Part shown: piece by piece, positions 1-11,700 of the stretch
How positions within the stretch are numbered: the first letter of the stretch is position 1
Layout of the letters: each line of letters begins with the position of its first letter
Source: Tetraselmis striata
Lineage: Eukaryota > Chlorophyta > Chlorodendrophyceae > Chlorodendrales > Chlorodendraceae
Assembly (NCBI GenBank): GCA_006384855.1
Contig: VCJN01001097.1
Span: forward strand, 142,001-206,000
DNA: 64,000 nt
Direction of reading: 5' to 3'
The notes under the pieces: model-generated
Told to the model about the DNA's origin: nothing
Database searches by the model: none
The model's input: the letters and a program-made list of their open reading frames with translations, nothing else
Program-made: the position numbers and the translations under genes

Positions 1-45
1 GAACTGCCGTGCGGTTTCAAAAGCCACAATTATTCTATCATGCAG

Positions 46-1442
46 CGATGTCAGGCCCTTTCACAGCGCGGTAGGTGACCGAGACGAGGTAGGCACATTA
101 CCCACATTGCACACATTGCAGGGTCAGCGTCCTGGAGGGTGGCCTCCCCGCGTGGAAGGCCGCGGGCGGCGACATTGAGACCTCCGAGGTGGAAGAAGCG
201 GACAAGGTTGCCCTCCCTGCCTTCAACTCTTTGATGCGACAACCGAATGTGCTGGCCGGCTCAGCCACTGTGTCCATTCACCTGCGCCGTTCCCTCTCAG
301 GCTCTGATGCTCGCTGTCCCCACAGGTGAACCTGGGCATCACGCCGGCCCTATCTAGCCCGGGTTCCCCGACATTCAGTGCCTCAAAGGATGGCAGCAAG
401 GTTCGAGACCTCAAGCAGATGTGGGAGAATGTCGACGCTTCCACTGACCAGGTACTTTTTGGAGCATCACCTGTTTGGCACGCTCTGCGTGTAGGGCGAA
501 GTATCTGCAAAGGAGGGGCTGGGGTATATTTCGAATCTGCAGCTCTCCGCGCATCTATGTGCATTTTGATCCCGAAGACATGTGGCTGTCTTTAGTTGAG
601 GCACTGCTGACATTCATGTTGATGCTTACGCTCATCGGGCATCAAACTTGGACTGATTCATTGGGATTGCAATCGGTTCTCTTGCATTGCGTCCTATGCC
701 CTACTCCTGTAGGCAGTTTGCCTGCTGATTGGTGGCCAGTTTCGCGTTGAATCAGCATTTGCATGTGAGATTTTCTTTTCCCTTCCCTCATTGCGTGGTA
801 TGCGCTGTGTCAGGTCGTGGACGCTCGCAGCTCTGGGCGCTTTTATGGGACTGCCCCAGAGCCGCGTGCAGGGATGCGAGGTGGCCATATCCCTGGCAGC
901 AAGAGCGTCCCGTTTGACACTGTGCTGACAGAGGGGAAGGCTGGCCTGAAGAGCCCCGAGATCATCCGCAGCATCTTTGAGGGTACTCTGCCTCCGCTTC
1001 CTAGCCGGCGCCGAGTAGGGTTGCGCGCCCTCGCACCTTCACCGTGCCTCACCGAGCCGTGTGTGCTGACTGGGTGGGTGCAGAGGCAGGTTTGCAGCTG
1101 GATGGCGGGAAGCCAATTGTGGCGTCATGCGGCTCTGGCATGACAGCTTGCGTGCTGGCGCTTGCGTTGGATCAGATTGGCCAGCCACTGGTGCGCCTAC
1201 TCGCCCCACCAACGCTGCGCTGTGGCCCATCCCATACCACCGCCCCATAACCTACGAGCTCAGCCTACGCATGGCATCCCCTGTGCAGCTGAGCCCCTGG
1301 GAGGGCTTTGCATTTCAATTGACTTTTCTGATGCGCCGTTGTGCTCTGTATGCATGTTCGCCAACGCAAGACCGCTGTCTACGATGGGTCTTGGACAGAG
1401 TGGGGAAACAACCAGGAGGTGCCTGTCGTAACTGAAGATTAA
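46..1442 (+). CDS. 3-mercaptopyruvate/thiosulfate sulfurtransferase (rhodanese), 5'-partial
   Basis: Two-domain rhodanese that transfers sulfur from mercaptopyruvate or thiosulfate to acceptors such as cyanide or thiols; the start lies before the window. Exons read as 46-70 (tentative), 122-248, 326-451, 814-982, 1084-1190 and 1371-1442, all with GT-AG borders and consistent phases. Exon 122-248 gives the end of the first rhodanese domain (VSVLEGGLPAW). Exons 814-982 and 1084-1190 give the catalytic domain, with VVDARSSGRFYG, then GHIPGSKSVPF, then the active-site loop CGSGMTAC carrying the nucleophilic Cys. The last exon has the family C-terminal motif YDGSWTEWG and ends EVPVVTED-stop. The CGSGxTAC loop favours the mercaptopyruvate sulfurtransferase branch, but substrate preference cannot be settled here. 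The domain assignment is firm; the first exon is a guess. Confidence 0.9.
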
Positions 1443-2789
1443 AGGGGGTCGGATCCATGCCAAAGCAGCCTGGCAATTACGAGCTCTGCTAATCGGCCAG
1501 CATAAGTGTGCCTGCCCGGAAAGTGTGCATTAAGCGCAGCTACAGAGAGCGACTCCTGTTAAGCGCGCTCTTCTACATTTCATGAAAGCCATATGTTGCT
1601 GCCTCAACACACAATACAATTCCTGGCTTGCACACTGCACGTACGGAAGGGCAGAAAGGGCCTACTGGCAGTGCCTGAACCCGCCAATGGAGAGTAGATA
1701 AAATGGGGAATGGGATTTTTTTTTTTTTTTTTTGGAAGGGGGGGGGGGGGGGGGGGGCAGTGCCATGCCATGCCATGATGTGCTGTGCTGTGCTGTGCTG
1801 TGCTTCTGGTTACCACAATCGGGAGACCTTCAAAGAACAGCACGGTTTTTTGCGATATTACGAGTGGGTACTGCCGATGCTACTACTCGCGGAGCGCGGC
1901 ACTGGCGTATTGTTGTTATTAGTTGCATACTCATATTAGGCAGGTCCGGTTTAATTTTATGTTTTAGACCCCGCCCCCCCCCCCCCCCCCCCCCCGGCCC
2001 CCTCTGTTTCCAGCCCCCGCCCCCCGCCCCCCCCCCCCCCCCCTTCCACTTTATTTATGTTGATCTCACAGTACTTAGTTGAACATGCCCCAAGCTGCAT
2101 AATAACTACCACTGGCATGACTTTTTTTTATGGTTGCAATGCATGGCTGTGTGCAGAAGGGCGTTCCCTGCCATATGCAAGCATAGAATGGAGAGGGGGT
2201 GGGGCACTTTTTGGAACCATCGCCATATTACAGTCAGCATCATATGATGCTGTTGGTTTGTACAAACCAACCGTACGGTGGCCTATCCACCCCTCCATGT
2301 AGTGCTATGATGCTGCTAAGTCGCTGTATGCCTGGCCTGGTTATTAAAGACTTTCCGTGCGTTCTCTAGATGCTATCCACGTAACCAACACAGTATCTTC
2401 ACGGCGGCGGTGCGGGGCTGAGCCCCCAGCCGCTCATGCACAGCTCCCAGCCGCCAAGTACTGCTTAAGTACGTGAACATAAAGTTGAGGCCACTTACAA
2501 AGTGAACCCCCCCCCCCCCCCCCCACCCCACTCTGTTTCTCCGCAAAGTAGAGTAATGAAACATAACATTAAATCGGACCTGCCTTATTCGCATTTTGCT
2601 GTTAAATATTATATTAATGATACTTGTATTATCATTTATGATAATAGTAATATCATTATTATGCTGATCATTGTTATTGCTACCGTAGTATTTGTAGCAC
2701 ATGGCACGGGGTATTAGTAGCAGCAGTAGTATTGTCCCATTAGTGTGCTACATGAGGAGCACTATACATATAGGTCTACTGGAATGGAA
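1443..2789. other. 3' flank of the sulfurtransferase gene, low complexity
   Basis: I see no gene here. It holds a T run followed by a long G run (about 1710-1757), a TGTGC-type pentamer repeat (about 1776-1803), two long C tracts (about 1973-1996 and 2021-2043) and another C tract (about 2506-2524). Open frames across it are artefacts of the homopolymers. From about 2560 to 2760 the base composition turns AT-rich. Confidence 0.7.
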
Positions 2790-3158
2790 GATCACACCTA
2801 TGGCCGACAGTAGGTAAGGTTGCAGCGACGTAGCCCAAATGTGACTCCGCTCACCGATCTAGGCGACGTACCGAAAAGCAGTGGCAGTAGTCGCCTCCAT
2901 TAGGGGGTTGATGTTCTTCGAGTCGTGGCAGAACTCGGCGAACAATGACAACCTCCCGGTGTATAGCACTTGAGAGGTGAAGCGGTGAGAGCCGGAGAGG
3001 AGGTCGAGGGCGCGTTGACCCAGCTCGTCTGAGCCGAAGGCCTCCTCTGTAGACGGGTCCGAAGTGAAGCTGCCCAAGGGGCGAGAGCTTCGGGCTCGTA
3101 CGTTATGTAAGTGCGGCGTTTGGCAGAAGCGGCAACAGGGGAGCGGGACATTTGGCAA
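2790..3158 (-). pseudogene. Tyrosine recombinase (phage-integrase-like) N-terminal fragment
   Basis: Read on the minus strand, this encodes a helical core-binding region of the kind found before the catalytic domain of tyrosine recombinases: ELGQRALDLLSGSH, then YTGRLSLFAEFC, then ATTATAFRYVA. After a frame break near 2850 it continues as GERSHIWATSLQPYLLSAIG. The pattern of a short leader, FxxFC, AFRYVA and SLQPYLSAI is the layout seen in Crypton-like and DIRS-like recombinases. No catalytic R..HxxR..Y domain follows downstream, so this is a truncated relic. Upstream minus-strand sequence to about 3960 shares a short repeat with about 7010-7045 and is probably part of the same mobile element. 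The family name is inference. Confidence 0.5.
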
Positions 3159-4091
3159 AAACAGTCGGCTGCGCCCGACAAGTTGCCGGCAGTTGCACTA
3201 TAACTGTTGGACGGGTTACGGGTTTGCGGGCAAGGTTCAGGTAGGAGGGCCGCCCCGCGCGCCCGTCGCGCTCCTAGCGCGCGTAGTCTCGCGCGTAACG
3301 TACGACACGCGCAAATGAAGGTCATTGCGAGCCATTTGTAACCCGTAGAGAAACAAGCGAAGGGCGCAGGGAAACGGTACGGGGGACTACGGGTTGTTGA
3401 ATTGCTGTGTGCATGTGTGCGGATGGTTGAGCCGCCTTCGGTTGTTGGTGCTTGGAGCGCCGCACCGAGGAAGGTCTCGAATTAGGTCTATAGTAGGGTA
3501 GATGGTCCAAACCCGCCGGAACACTACGGGGATCTCGTCTCGACGTTGGGAGGCAGGGATTATCACCGTGCGGCAGCCACCGAAAGGTGGCCTCGCGCCA
3601 AAGCGCAGGCAGCTCCTACGAAAGTCGCTCCACGCCATCACGCTTGCTCACCTTTGCGCCCGCGCCCCCAGTTGCCGTCGCGCCCACGCCCATGTCCACG
3701 CCCGCTTCCTGTCAGTATCGCATGAACGTGGGCGGTAGCCGAAGCCTTGGCACTGCTGGCGACCGTCACCTTGAAGACTCGGCGCTCGTAGTCACGCTGT
3801 AAGTCGCCGAAGACTGCCGAGCCCAAGTGCTCCGCGGGGGGCTGGAAAAGCTGAGCTCGCAGAGTCGCAGTACGTCCACATCGCTTCCCGCGATAACCCG
3901 TACCGTAGTGCGAAAACTGCCTGAATGTGTCATATCCAACATGCCGTTTTCCGCCCACTCAGTTGCATGCGTGCGGGTGCGGCACAGCGCCATGTACAAG
4001 CCAACCCACTCGTCACCCTACCACATTCTCAGTCACAGCCACTCACCGCCCCGCAACCAACCCTAGCACCGGCCCCCGCGGCGGGGGCGCA

Positions 4092-5135
4092 ATGGACCCA
4101 AAACGGGACTTTCGGCTGCCTGGCGCGGCTGCTCTGGCCGCAGAGGCCAAGCAGTTCGGCATCTCCGTGACCACCCTCAAGACACTGTACAGTGCGCGCA
4201 CGCCCACCCACCCACATCCCTCAACTTCGCACCTATTCCGCTGCTTTACCCGGCCTAGGAAAAGTGTCTTAAACGGTTGGGATACCTAGCCACGTGTATT
4301 AGGCAACTTTCTGCCTAGTGGATTCTCTCCTAGTGTGTTTTAGAGTCCCCTAGTCCGGTTTTCGTGGATGGGTATTTCTGTGGCAGAGCGCGAGTGGGGG
4401 GTGGCACCGGCGGGGGCGTGGCACCCAGCCGCAACCAGCCGGCCGCGCAGCCGGGACTAAACCCCCATACCCGAACCACGACGGCACCAGGTTCCTGGAC
4501 CTTTCCTCGGATGAGGACTAGGACGTGGTGGGTAGTGGGTCGGAGTGGGAGTACGAGGGGAGCGACGAGGAGGACGATTTGGAGCTGTCCCTGACTACCG
4601 GGCGCGTCCTAACGGCCCCGGAGTGTCTCGTCAAGCACGGCACCGTAGTCGAACGCGGTGCCGCTCACTTACTGCTTGCCTTGCCTCGCCGAGGCGGAGG
4701 CCTTCAACATCACGAACGTCGATGGTGGGCAGCCCACCGGCCTGCTCTACAAGTGAGCGCCGCAACGTTCCTGTGCGATGGCGGAGGGGTTGGGTGGTTG
4801 ATTATTATAATTAACTAGAAATGCCAGTCGTACTCGCTACATGCCATTCTAACTTTTCTGTTGCCGCCCCCGGCCCGCCCTTCAGGATACCGGCCGGCAC
4901 GCTCTGCCGGTCATGCAAGCAGGACGCCGGCAGCCACCCGCGCTCTCCCACCCCAAGGCAGCCAGACGGTCGGAAGCCATGGCGTGCCGATGGGACGGTA
5001 GGCAAGTACGGCGGTATTAGCAACACGGAGTCCCCCAACATGCTTAGGGATGCCGGCATGCTTATTTACAGATGCAAGGCAAGAGAGTGCGCGAGGGAAA
5101 GAAGATGCTCGCTGACAGGAAGGCGGCGGCCAGGC
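4092..5135 (+). CDS. Hypothetical spliced gene or transposon ORF with acidic segment
   Basis: I do not recognise this. A candidate start at 4092 opens MDPKRDFRLPGAAAL, with a possible exon to about 4190. A second coding-looking stretch (about 4510-4755) is rich in Asp/Glu/Ser and includes SEWEYEGSDEEDDLELS, followed by EAFNITNVDGGQPTG just before a GTGAGC donor. Further pieces at about 4886-5000 and 5072-5135 end in a basic tail (GKRVREGKKML) with a TAG stop. Exon joins are uncertain. Proximity to the recombinase relic makes a transposon origin plausible. It could also be spurious. Confidence 0.25.
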
Positions 5136-5522
5136 GCTAGCCGCATGCTGTAATCTTTTCACTGCATCTCTCAAACTTTGGATCGCAATTGTCATGAAAA
5201 AGCTACTACAATGTTTCTATGGGGGGGAAGGTCTGCGGTGCTGCGGCTCCCGTGGGCGCGGCCCGCTTGGTGCCCGGGGGGAGGGGGGGAGGGGGGGGGG
5301 GGGGGGGGCGCTCTTCGTGGGCGTATGTAGCGCTGTGGGCCACGCTTCGGCCGCTCAGGTGTAGGCAGCTCATGTTGGTGGCTTTCATAAATTTTCATGT
5401 GGCCAAGGACCTCCTCCTACCCTGAACTCTGGGTGCCCAGCAGCGCCCATTCGGTAGGCAGTCTTTGTGACCAAGTGAGCGTGCTCAGACCCGTAACAAT
5501 CACATTTCAGCTGGTCGCCATA

Positions 5523-6380
5523 CTAGCTTATGTAATCGTCAGGGATATGGCACTGCAGAATGTGGCAGTACACGGTGGCAGCGTCATTCTCACCTGCAGC
5601 ATTGACAAATGCATGCACGAATTTCACTGCCACCTGCTTGACCTGTTGTGCGCGAGCCTCCCGCAGGTGCATGGGTGGCGGATGGACGGTGCCATGTGCG
5701 CGCGCTGGGTCCATGGGCTCTAGCAGCATCTCCCAGACCTGCTTGCAGCTTTCCCATGCGGTCTGCGCCTTCACATCATCGGAGGCGCTTACCGCTGGGT
5801 AAGTCTCCCAGGCGTGCTCCAGCGCCATGTCGTACTTGGCGATATAAGCTTCCTGCACTCTGCGCCGATGAAGGACTCCTTCTTCTAGCTAATGGAGATA
5901 GCATCTTGCTTCTTGCTCTTTCTCTTCTTGCTGTTGATTGTGATACCGAGCTCGTCGAACATCCATTGCCGCAGCGCCTGCATGTACTCTTGGGTGGCGC
6001 AGTGGCACTGGACCGTGTAGTAGTACCGGCCCGCCATGATGCGGAGGTTGATGTGCAGAAGATCAGGTATCTTCTGCTTGGCTTCGATGTGTAGCAATGG
6101 GGGCACGAGGTACCTGCAATGTGCATATAGTTATAAACAATCAGCAACATAGTATTACCAATCAGCATGAAACATATTAATACATATGCAAGCGCTGCAA
6201 AACAATTCGAGGTACCTCTCCGCAGCATGCAGCCTTGCAAATTCCCTCAGTTCGTTCTTAATCTTCTTTGGGGGGACATCGCGGATCATCTTAGTCTTGA
6301 AGCACGGGCACGTGTATGCCTTGTCGACGATGCCCTTTACAAAATTGTGAGACGCGCATGCATGCTGGCTAGCTCCTTGT
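5523..6380 (-). CDS. Unidentified protein-coding relic or gene, minus strand
   Basis: Three adjoining minus-strand reading frames look coding. The first (about 6380-6210) contains KGIVDKAYTCPCFKTKMIRD, with a CPC pair, and runs on to LREFARLHAAERYL. The second (6106-5885) contains RIMAGRYYYTVQCHCATQ, then LRQWMFDELGI, and a lysine-rich end. The third (5858-5523) contains YIAKYDMALEHAWETYP and ends near CHILQCHIPDDY. They are separated by plausible short introns or frame breaks. Cys/His pairs (CPC, CHC, CHIL..CHIP) recur. Upstream, a helical charged segment (about 6687-6400) may belong to the same protein. I know no family match. A DNA transposon ORF or an orphan algal gene are both possible. 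Confidence 0.35.
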
Positions 6381-6689
6381 CCGTGTCCTCTACCGCCAGG
6401 GTTGGCTGTTCGGCTCGTTGCCCCGCCTCGCCCTCACAGAGCTGCATCACCTCGGCGTGCAGCTCATCCAGTTGTTCCTCCACGCTCCGGCGTGCGAGCT
6501 GTTGCTCTTGTGTTGTTGATTGGGCGGCCGCCAGGTGCGACTCCAACGAGGCGACCGCGCCATCGCGCCCGGCGTGCGGGCGGGCAGCGTAGCGTCGTGG
6601 CCCACGCGCAGTGCTGACGAAGTGCCCAACGCGCGCATCGTTCGAGACCTCGTCCTTGCCTTGGCGGGTCGAGGCCGTCGACAACAATA

Positions 6690-8149
6690 GCTGTTGCCTT
6701 TGTTACTCGCGTTTTGCGGGCGACAGGCGGGCGGGCTGTTGCCGCATGCCGCGTCCGCGGGCGATTCGGTACCCCAAACAACACCATCACGGTCAAAGCA
6801 TGTAACTTCGAGTGACCCCCCCCCCCCCCCCCCCCCCCCCGCCCCCCCCCCCCCGGGCCCCATGGGCCTCTTGCCAGTCTCTTGGACTGACCGACGACCG
6901 ACTTGGTGGCCGGCTCGTTGTGTGGGTGGGCCATGTGGCAAGGATGGCATGGCACCACCGCCGGCGGCTGTGCGTGACGCCTTTGTGTTGTCCATGGTGT
7001 ATTCGGAATCCGAACTACGGTACGGGTTACCGCGGGAAGCGGTAGGTGTGGTCCAACATATCTTGGTCACCATACACGCATACGCTTGATCTCGTTAACC
7101 TTCCAGAAGCAGAAGGCCAGATGAAATCGAAACGCCTTGTCGATGGGCGAGGCGTGGAAGACAGGCCTCGGCGTGGTTGCGAGCACGCGCGAGGTACGGG
7201 GTGAAGTCTTGATTGGCATCATGAACAGAGGGAAGCTGCTCGTCGAGAGCAGCCACGCAAAGAGAGGCGGTGTGAGCCCCAAAGCACGTTATCTAAATGT
7301 AATCCTCCTGGCGGGCCGGCAACACAGGCCGGGCATCATGCTTGAGGTAGTCGTTCGTTCGTCAAGACGGTATGTATTGGGAATATACCGGGCACCCGGC
7401 TAACTGTCCGAACCGTCGAACGTTCTCGTAGCCATGATCTGCTCTACAGTAGCAGCTATGGCACCGCGAGGTAGTCGTCCTCGTCACTCGCAAACTTTGC
7501 ACCGGAACGGCCGCTCATCTGGGCTGGCTCTAGCAAGTCGGGGCGCATTAGGCTCCCCCGCCGCCTACCGCTTGTCCCGCGTCACGCTCCTGCCCTACAT
7601 GATCATGAGCCATCTGCCCCGACTCCATCATCGTCACCGCTCCACGAGCCGTCACTTGAGTTAGCTCCGGCAACAACGCAGATGACTGGGCATGCATGCC
7701 CGCAAACTGCATGAAGGCCTCGGGTTCTTCTCCATCTCATATGGTAATGCACGGACGTACGGACGAGAATATCACACTCGGATGGTGAGCCGAGTGCGGT
7801 CTTTACCCGCACGGATGGTGACGACCCTGCTTTTATGTATGCTTGCGATGCACACGAAGGGACACGGCGACGGGTGAACAGGTAACCCATACCGCTCCAT
7901 AAGCACATGCAACTAGACAGCGGCTTGGAAAGGAGGGAACCCCATGACCTAGTTTAGCACACAATACACTAAGTAAAAGTAAAGTTCGCCCCGGGACATC
8001 GGCCGAAGCCGCCCCATCACTTGACATCTTGCGCCAACTGCAGTCGTAGGTGTGGCATAGCCCTCAGACCATTGCCTCACTCGATCCCCGAAGGGCTCAA
8101 TGCATCAACCGGGTAAACCGGGACACGCTGGGCCGATATTGCCGAAATA
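6690..8149. other. Repeat-rich stretch without a recognisable gene
   Basis: It contains a long C tract (about 6818-6854). A 30-nt block near 7011-7045 encodes YGTGYRGKR in one frame, and the same block recurs on the opposite strand near 3880-3915. Minus-strand frames near 7067-7282 are open but without a recognisable motif. I see no supportable gene. Confidence 0.5.
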
Positions 8150-8235
8150 CATTGACCAGGAATCGAACCTGGGACCTCTCGGATAACACTTTGAATAGAC
8201 GATCGCTCAGCAACTGAGGGGACAAGGATTGTACA
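8150..8235 (-). tRNA. tRNA-like or tRNA-derived (SINE-head) sequence, probably not functional
   Basis: On the minus strand there is a textbook T arm: stem CCAGG/CCTGG closed over a 7-nt TTCGATT loop, which also gives the internal B-box GGTTCGATTCC. Upstream sits a D-like hairpin (CTCAG/CTGAG). I cannot fold a convincing anticodon stem or a matching acceptor stem, so this is more likely a tRNA pseudogene or the head of a SINE than a working tRNA. Confidence 0.3.
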
Positions 8236-8747
8236 GAGTAGAACATATGGGATTATTAATCGCAGTGAACTGCATATACAGGTATATAGTACATATATTA
8301 ATGGGGCGGCTAATCCTTTTAAATTACTACCCTTACGTACCTGGTACGGGTAGCTAGGAACTAGCGCAAAAGCGCGCCTGCTGACGGGCGCTGCGCGCGA
8401 CCTGCGCGCCGGTGCTGATGCCGGTGCTGAGCTGATCTGCTCCCCGCCCTCGTCTTGGCACCTGTGTGGTGCTCAGAAAGCTGAGCGTGTAACGCCGGCC
8501 GTGCTCAGCTTGGTACTCCCGCAGCACAGTTTCGCCCCCTGACATGCTAAGTTTATCCCGTGGCTCGCAAAAATCATCCTGAGGCAAGTGGTCGCGATCC
8601 CTACGTTGTTGCGTTAAAAGCCGTGCGCCTTCTTTCTGAACGGCAGCGCAGAGCTTCTTACCCAACTCTACCATACCTCGTCGCTCCCCCGCTTCCTTTC
8701 GACTATCCCCATCCCTGTCCCGAAGCGTCGGGGCTGAACGGGCAGTC

Positions 8748-11700
8748 ATGGCCGGGATCAGCGAAGAGACCTCACAGCGCGTGGACGACCTGCTGGTTGC
8801 GCTGAGCACTGCAGGACACGGCGACGAGGAGCGGGCGCGGATAAGGTACATGCCCGGAGCGCGCCAACTCTGACTCCGCTCCGCCCCTCTTCGTCGGACT
8901 CACGCGACGAGCCGTGTCAATCTGCAATAACCTGACCCCGCACTCCTGCCCGCCTGTTGAGAATACAGTAGTGGCACCACGATTGCGAGACGGGGGAACC
9001 GCCGGTAGAAAGACAGTTGTGTTATAATCCGTATTCGCCAACCGTGTGGTTCTCAGCAAGTACAGCCGAGGAGGACGTCGTACCGCCTGAACTCGCCAGC
9101 GCGTTCGCCGCTTCCTGACACCCCCCCCCCCCCCCCCCCCCGCTCCCCCCCCCAAACCCCCTTCCTGCTTTTCCGATGACCCGAAATCAGGGCCACCATA
9201 GATGCGATCGCGACGACGGCAAACGTGTCAGGCTCAGTTCTTGCCAGGAGCCGCGAGGAGGCGCTGCGTGTGGCGTTGGCAGTGGCGATGCGGCGCCGGA
9301 ACCACGCGCTGTCGATGGCCGCAGGGGATGGGGCAGGCGAGCGCGACCTCTTGCGAGAGGCCCTCTCTGCGGCCCGGGAGCACGACCCGTCGGCAGTGGC
9401 CCGTCTGCTGCCGCTGGTGCCCGCGTATAGCTCCTGGCGGGAGATGCGGGTGCTGGGAGAGCGCTGGCTTAACGACGCCGTGCAAGCGGGCGCCTTCCCG
9501 GGGCCACCGGTGGCTGGCGGTGGCAGTACCAGCGGCGGCGGAGGCGAGCAACCGAAGCTGCCTCCCGAAGTGGCCGAGGTGTGCAGGCTTTTCGGGGAGC
9601 AGCTGTCCAGGGACAAGGCGCTGCTGGATGATGGGCATGCGAAACAGGATCTGGACGGCGACAAGGACAAGAAAGGTGGGCGCTTTGTTGAAGGCCGTAA
9701 TCTATCACACTGCCATTGCAGAGCAGGACGGAGGCAGACCGACTTCTAAATGGTATTAGGAATCCTACTGCTGAACAGCAGGCACTTTCAATATAGCAAC
9801 TCATGCATGTTATCAGTTTTTGCTGCCCTGCTACGTTTTTGTCATAGTTGCCGATGCGGAATCCTGAGACCATGGATGGACTCCCTCAGGTTATGCAAGA
9901 CCTCAAGTAGAATTAGTATGGCGCAAACATGTGTGTCGGGAGTAGATTATCATCACGGATCTTTCTCAACTGTCTAAGTACTGGTATTTTGCATAGAGTA
10001 TTTTACGACATGCTGCGTCTAGACACATATGAACCTTCACAAAGAGAATAGAATATGAGGGGCAGTGCGGTAATCACGCAGTGACATAATGAGATTTTGA
10101 GGCCCGCGCCACCTAGAGTCCAAGCATTGAATGGCGCTGTGCCCTGTTGCTGGTGACGCTGCTGTCCAGGCAAGCGCAAGGCGCTGCCATCCAATGCCGC
10201 CAAGTACGCACCGCACCCCAACCGCCACAGCGGCAGCGGCGGATCCGGCAAGCGCAAGGCTGACAAGCCCGAGCAGGATGGGAGCCCCAGGAAGAAGCAC
10301 AAAGCGCGTGCGGCGCCCAAGGCCAGCGACTCGGCAAAGCTGCGCTGGTTATGCAAGAAGCTGGCAAACGCGGTGGCCGAGCACGTGTTTGGCGGGGATC
10401 GCCCCACGCTTCAGGCAGACTACCGCCGCCTGCGGGCGTCTCTGAACCGATGCCTGACGGAGGAGGTGGGTGAGAGTGGTCACTCCCAAAAGTTCCCTCC
10501 TGCCCCACCTCGCGCACACGTGCGCAACCTCGAATGAAAGGGCACCGGATTTGATAATATTGCACCTGACACTTTCCTTCTTATCGTTGCTTTGCAGGGC
10601 CACCTCGTGGAGCCGCTGCTGCCTCCCAAGCGCCTGAAGGAGATCAACTTCAAGGCTGCCCCAAGTGGCAGTCTGAAGAAGTACTCCAAGGCTATCAAGC
10701 GGGACCCGGAAGCAATGGCGCTCTGGCGGCGAGCGATCGCGACTAGCGACCGTGCGGTCCCAGACCTCGAGAACCTTTTCCAAGACACCGAGGCGTGGCT
10801 GGAGGAGGACAGTGTCATGCAGGAACTCATGCCCCGTGCGGTGGACAAGGCCATCAAGGCGGCGCAGGAGGAGCGTGCCAAGCTGCAGCGGAGTGTGGCC
10901 TCGCTGCTAGAGCAACTGGGCGCCACAAGCGAGGGCACAGAGGAGCTTTTGGTGACCACCCCTTTCCCCAGCTTGAATCCGTGAGCTTCTCCATGTGCCA
11001 TGCCCTGCAACTGCCCCCCTCCCCCAAATCCCCACCTCCCAACTGTGAGGCAAGGGCAACAGCGCTGAGTTCCTCGCTTCCCTTCCACCGCAATCAACCA
11101 CAGGAGGATTCCACGGTGCTGGTGGCGGTCAGCACCTCCGGAGCATCCGCCACACAGCGGCGGGCCCTGCTGCTGGCAGCACTGCTGGTGGCGCGTGTGC
11201 AGGGCGCTGTTTCCATTGCGGTCGACGGGGAGGTGGTGGAGGTGCCGTCTGAGGAGAGCGGGCTCGGCCTGCTGGGGTCCTCCGCAGCGGCGGAGACGGA
11301 GGGCGCCAAGGATGCGGATGGCTGCGGCCCCAGCGGTGGCCCTGCTGCCCCCCTGCCGGGCCAGGCGCTGGAGCGAGGCGCCAGGGCGCTGCTCAGCCAG
11401 CAACCAGATGCCACAGAGGACAGCAGCGCCGGCACCGGCGGCCGCCGAGAGGTAGACTTGATGTTCCTGTGCCTGCGGCCACCGGAGCCGGAGGAGGTGG
11501 ACATGGCCGCCCTCGTGGCAGAGTTGCAGGAGCAACACGGACTGCGCTCGCTGCTGCTCCACCGCATGAAGCCGTCAGACTCATCTGGTGGTTTCCGGCC
11601 GCGCCTGCCGGCGGACCTGCCCCCCTCCCCGGCCGACGTCGTGGTGGACGTCTGCTTCATGATGGATCTCACGGGCAGCATGGGGTCCTGGATGGACGCC

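Noticed and set aside
1703-2082. Glycine- or proline-rich small proteins spanning the homopolymer tracts
   Set aside because: They are translations of poly-G and poly-C runs without coding evidence.
10480-11562. 360-codon minus-strand frame across the VWA gene
   Set aside because: Antisense shadow of exons 10598-11850; its low-complexity content does not resemble a protein family.
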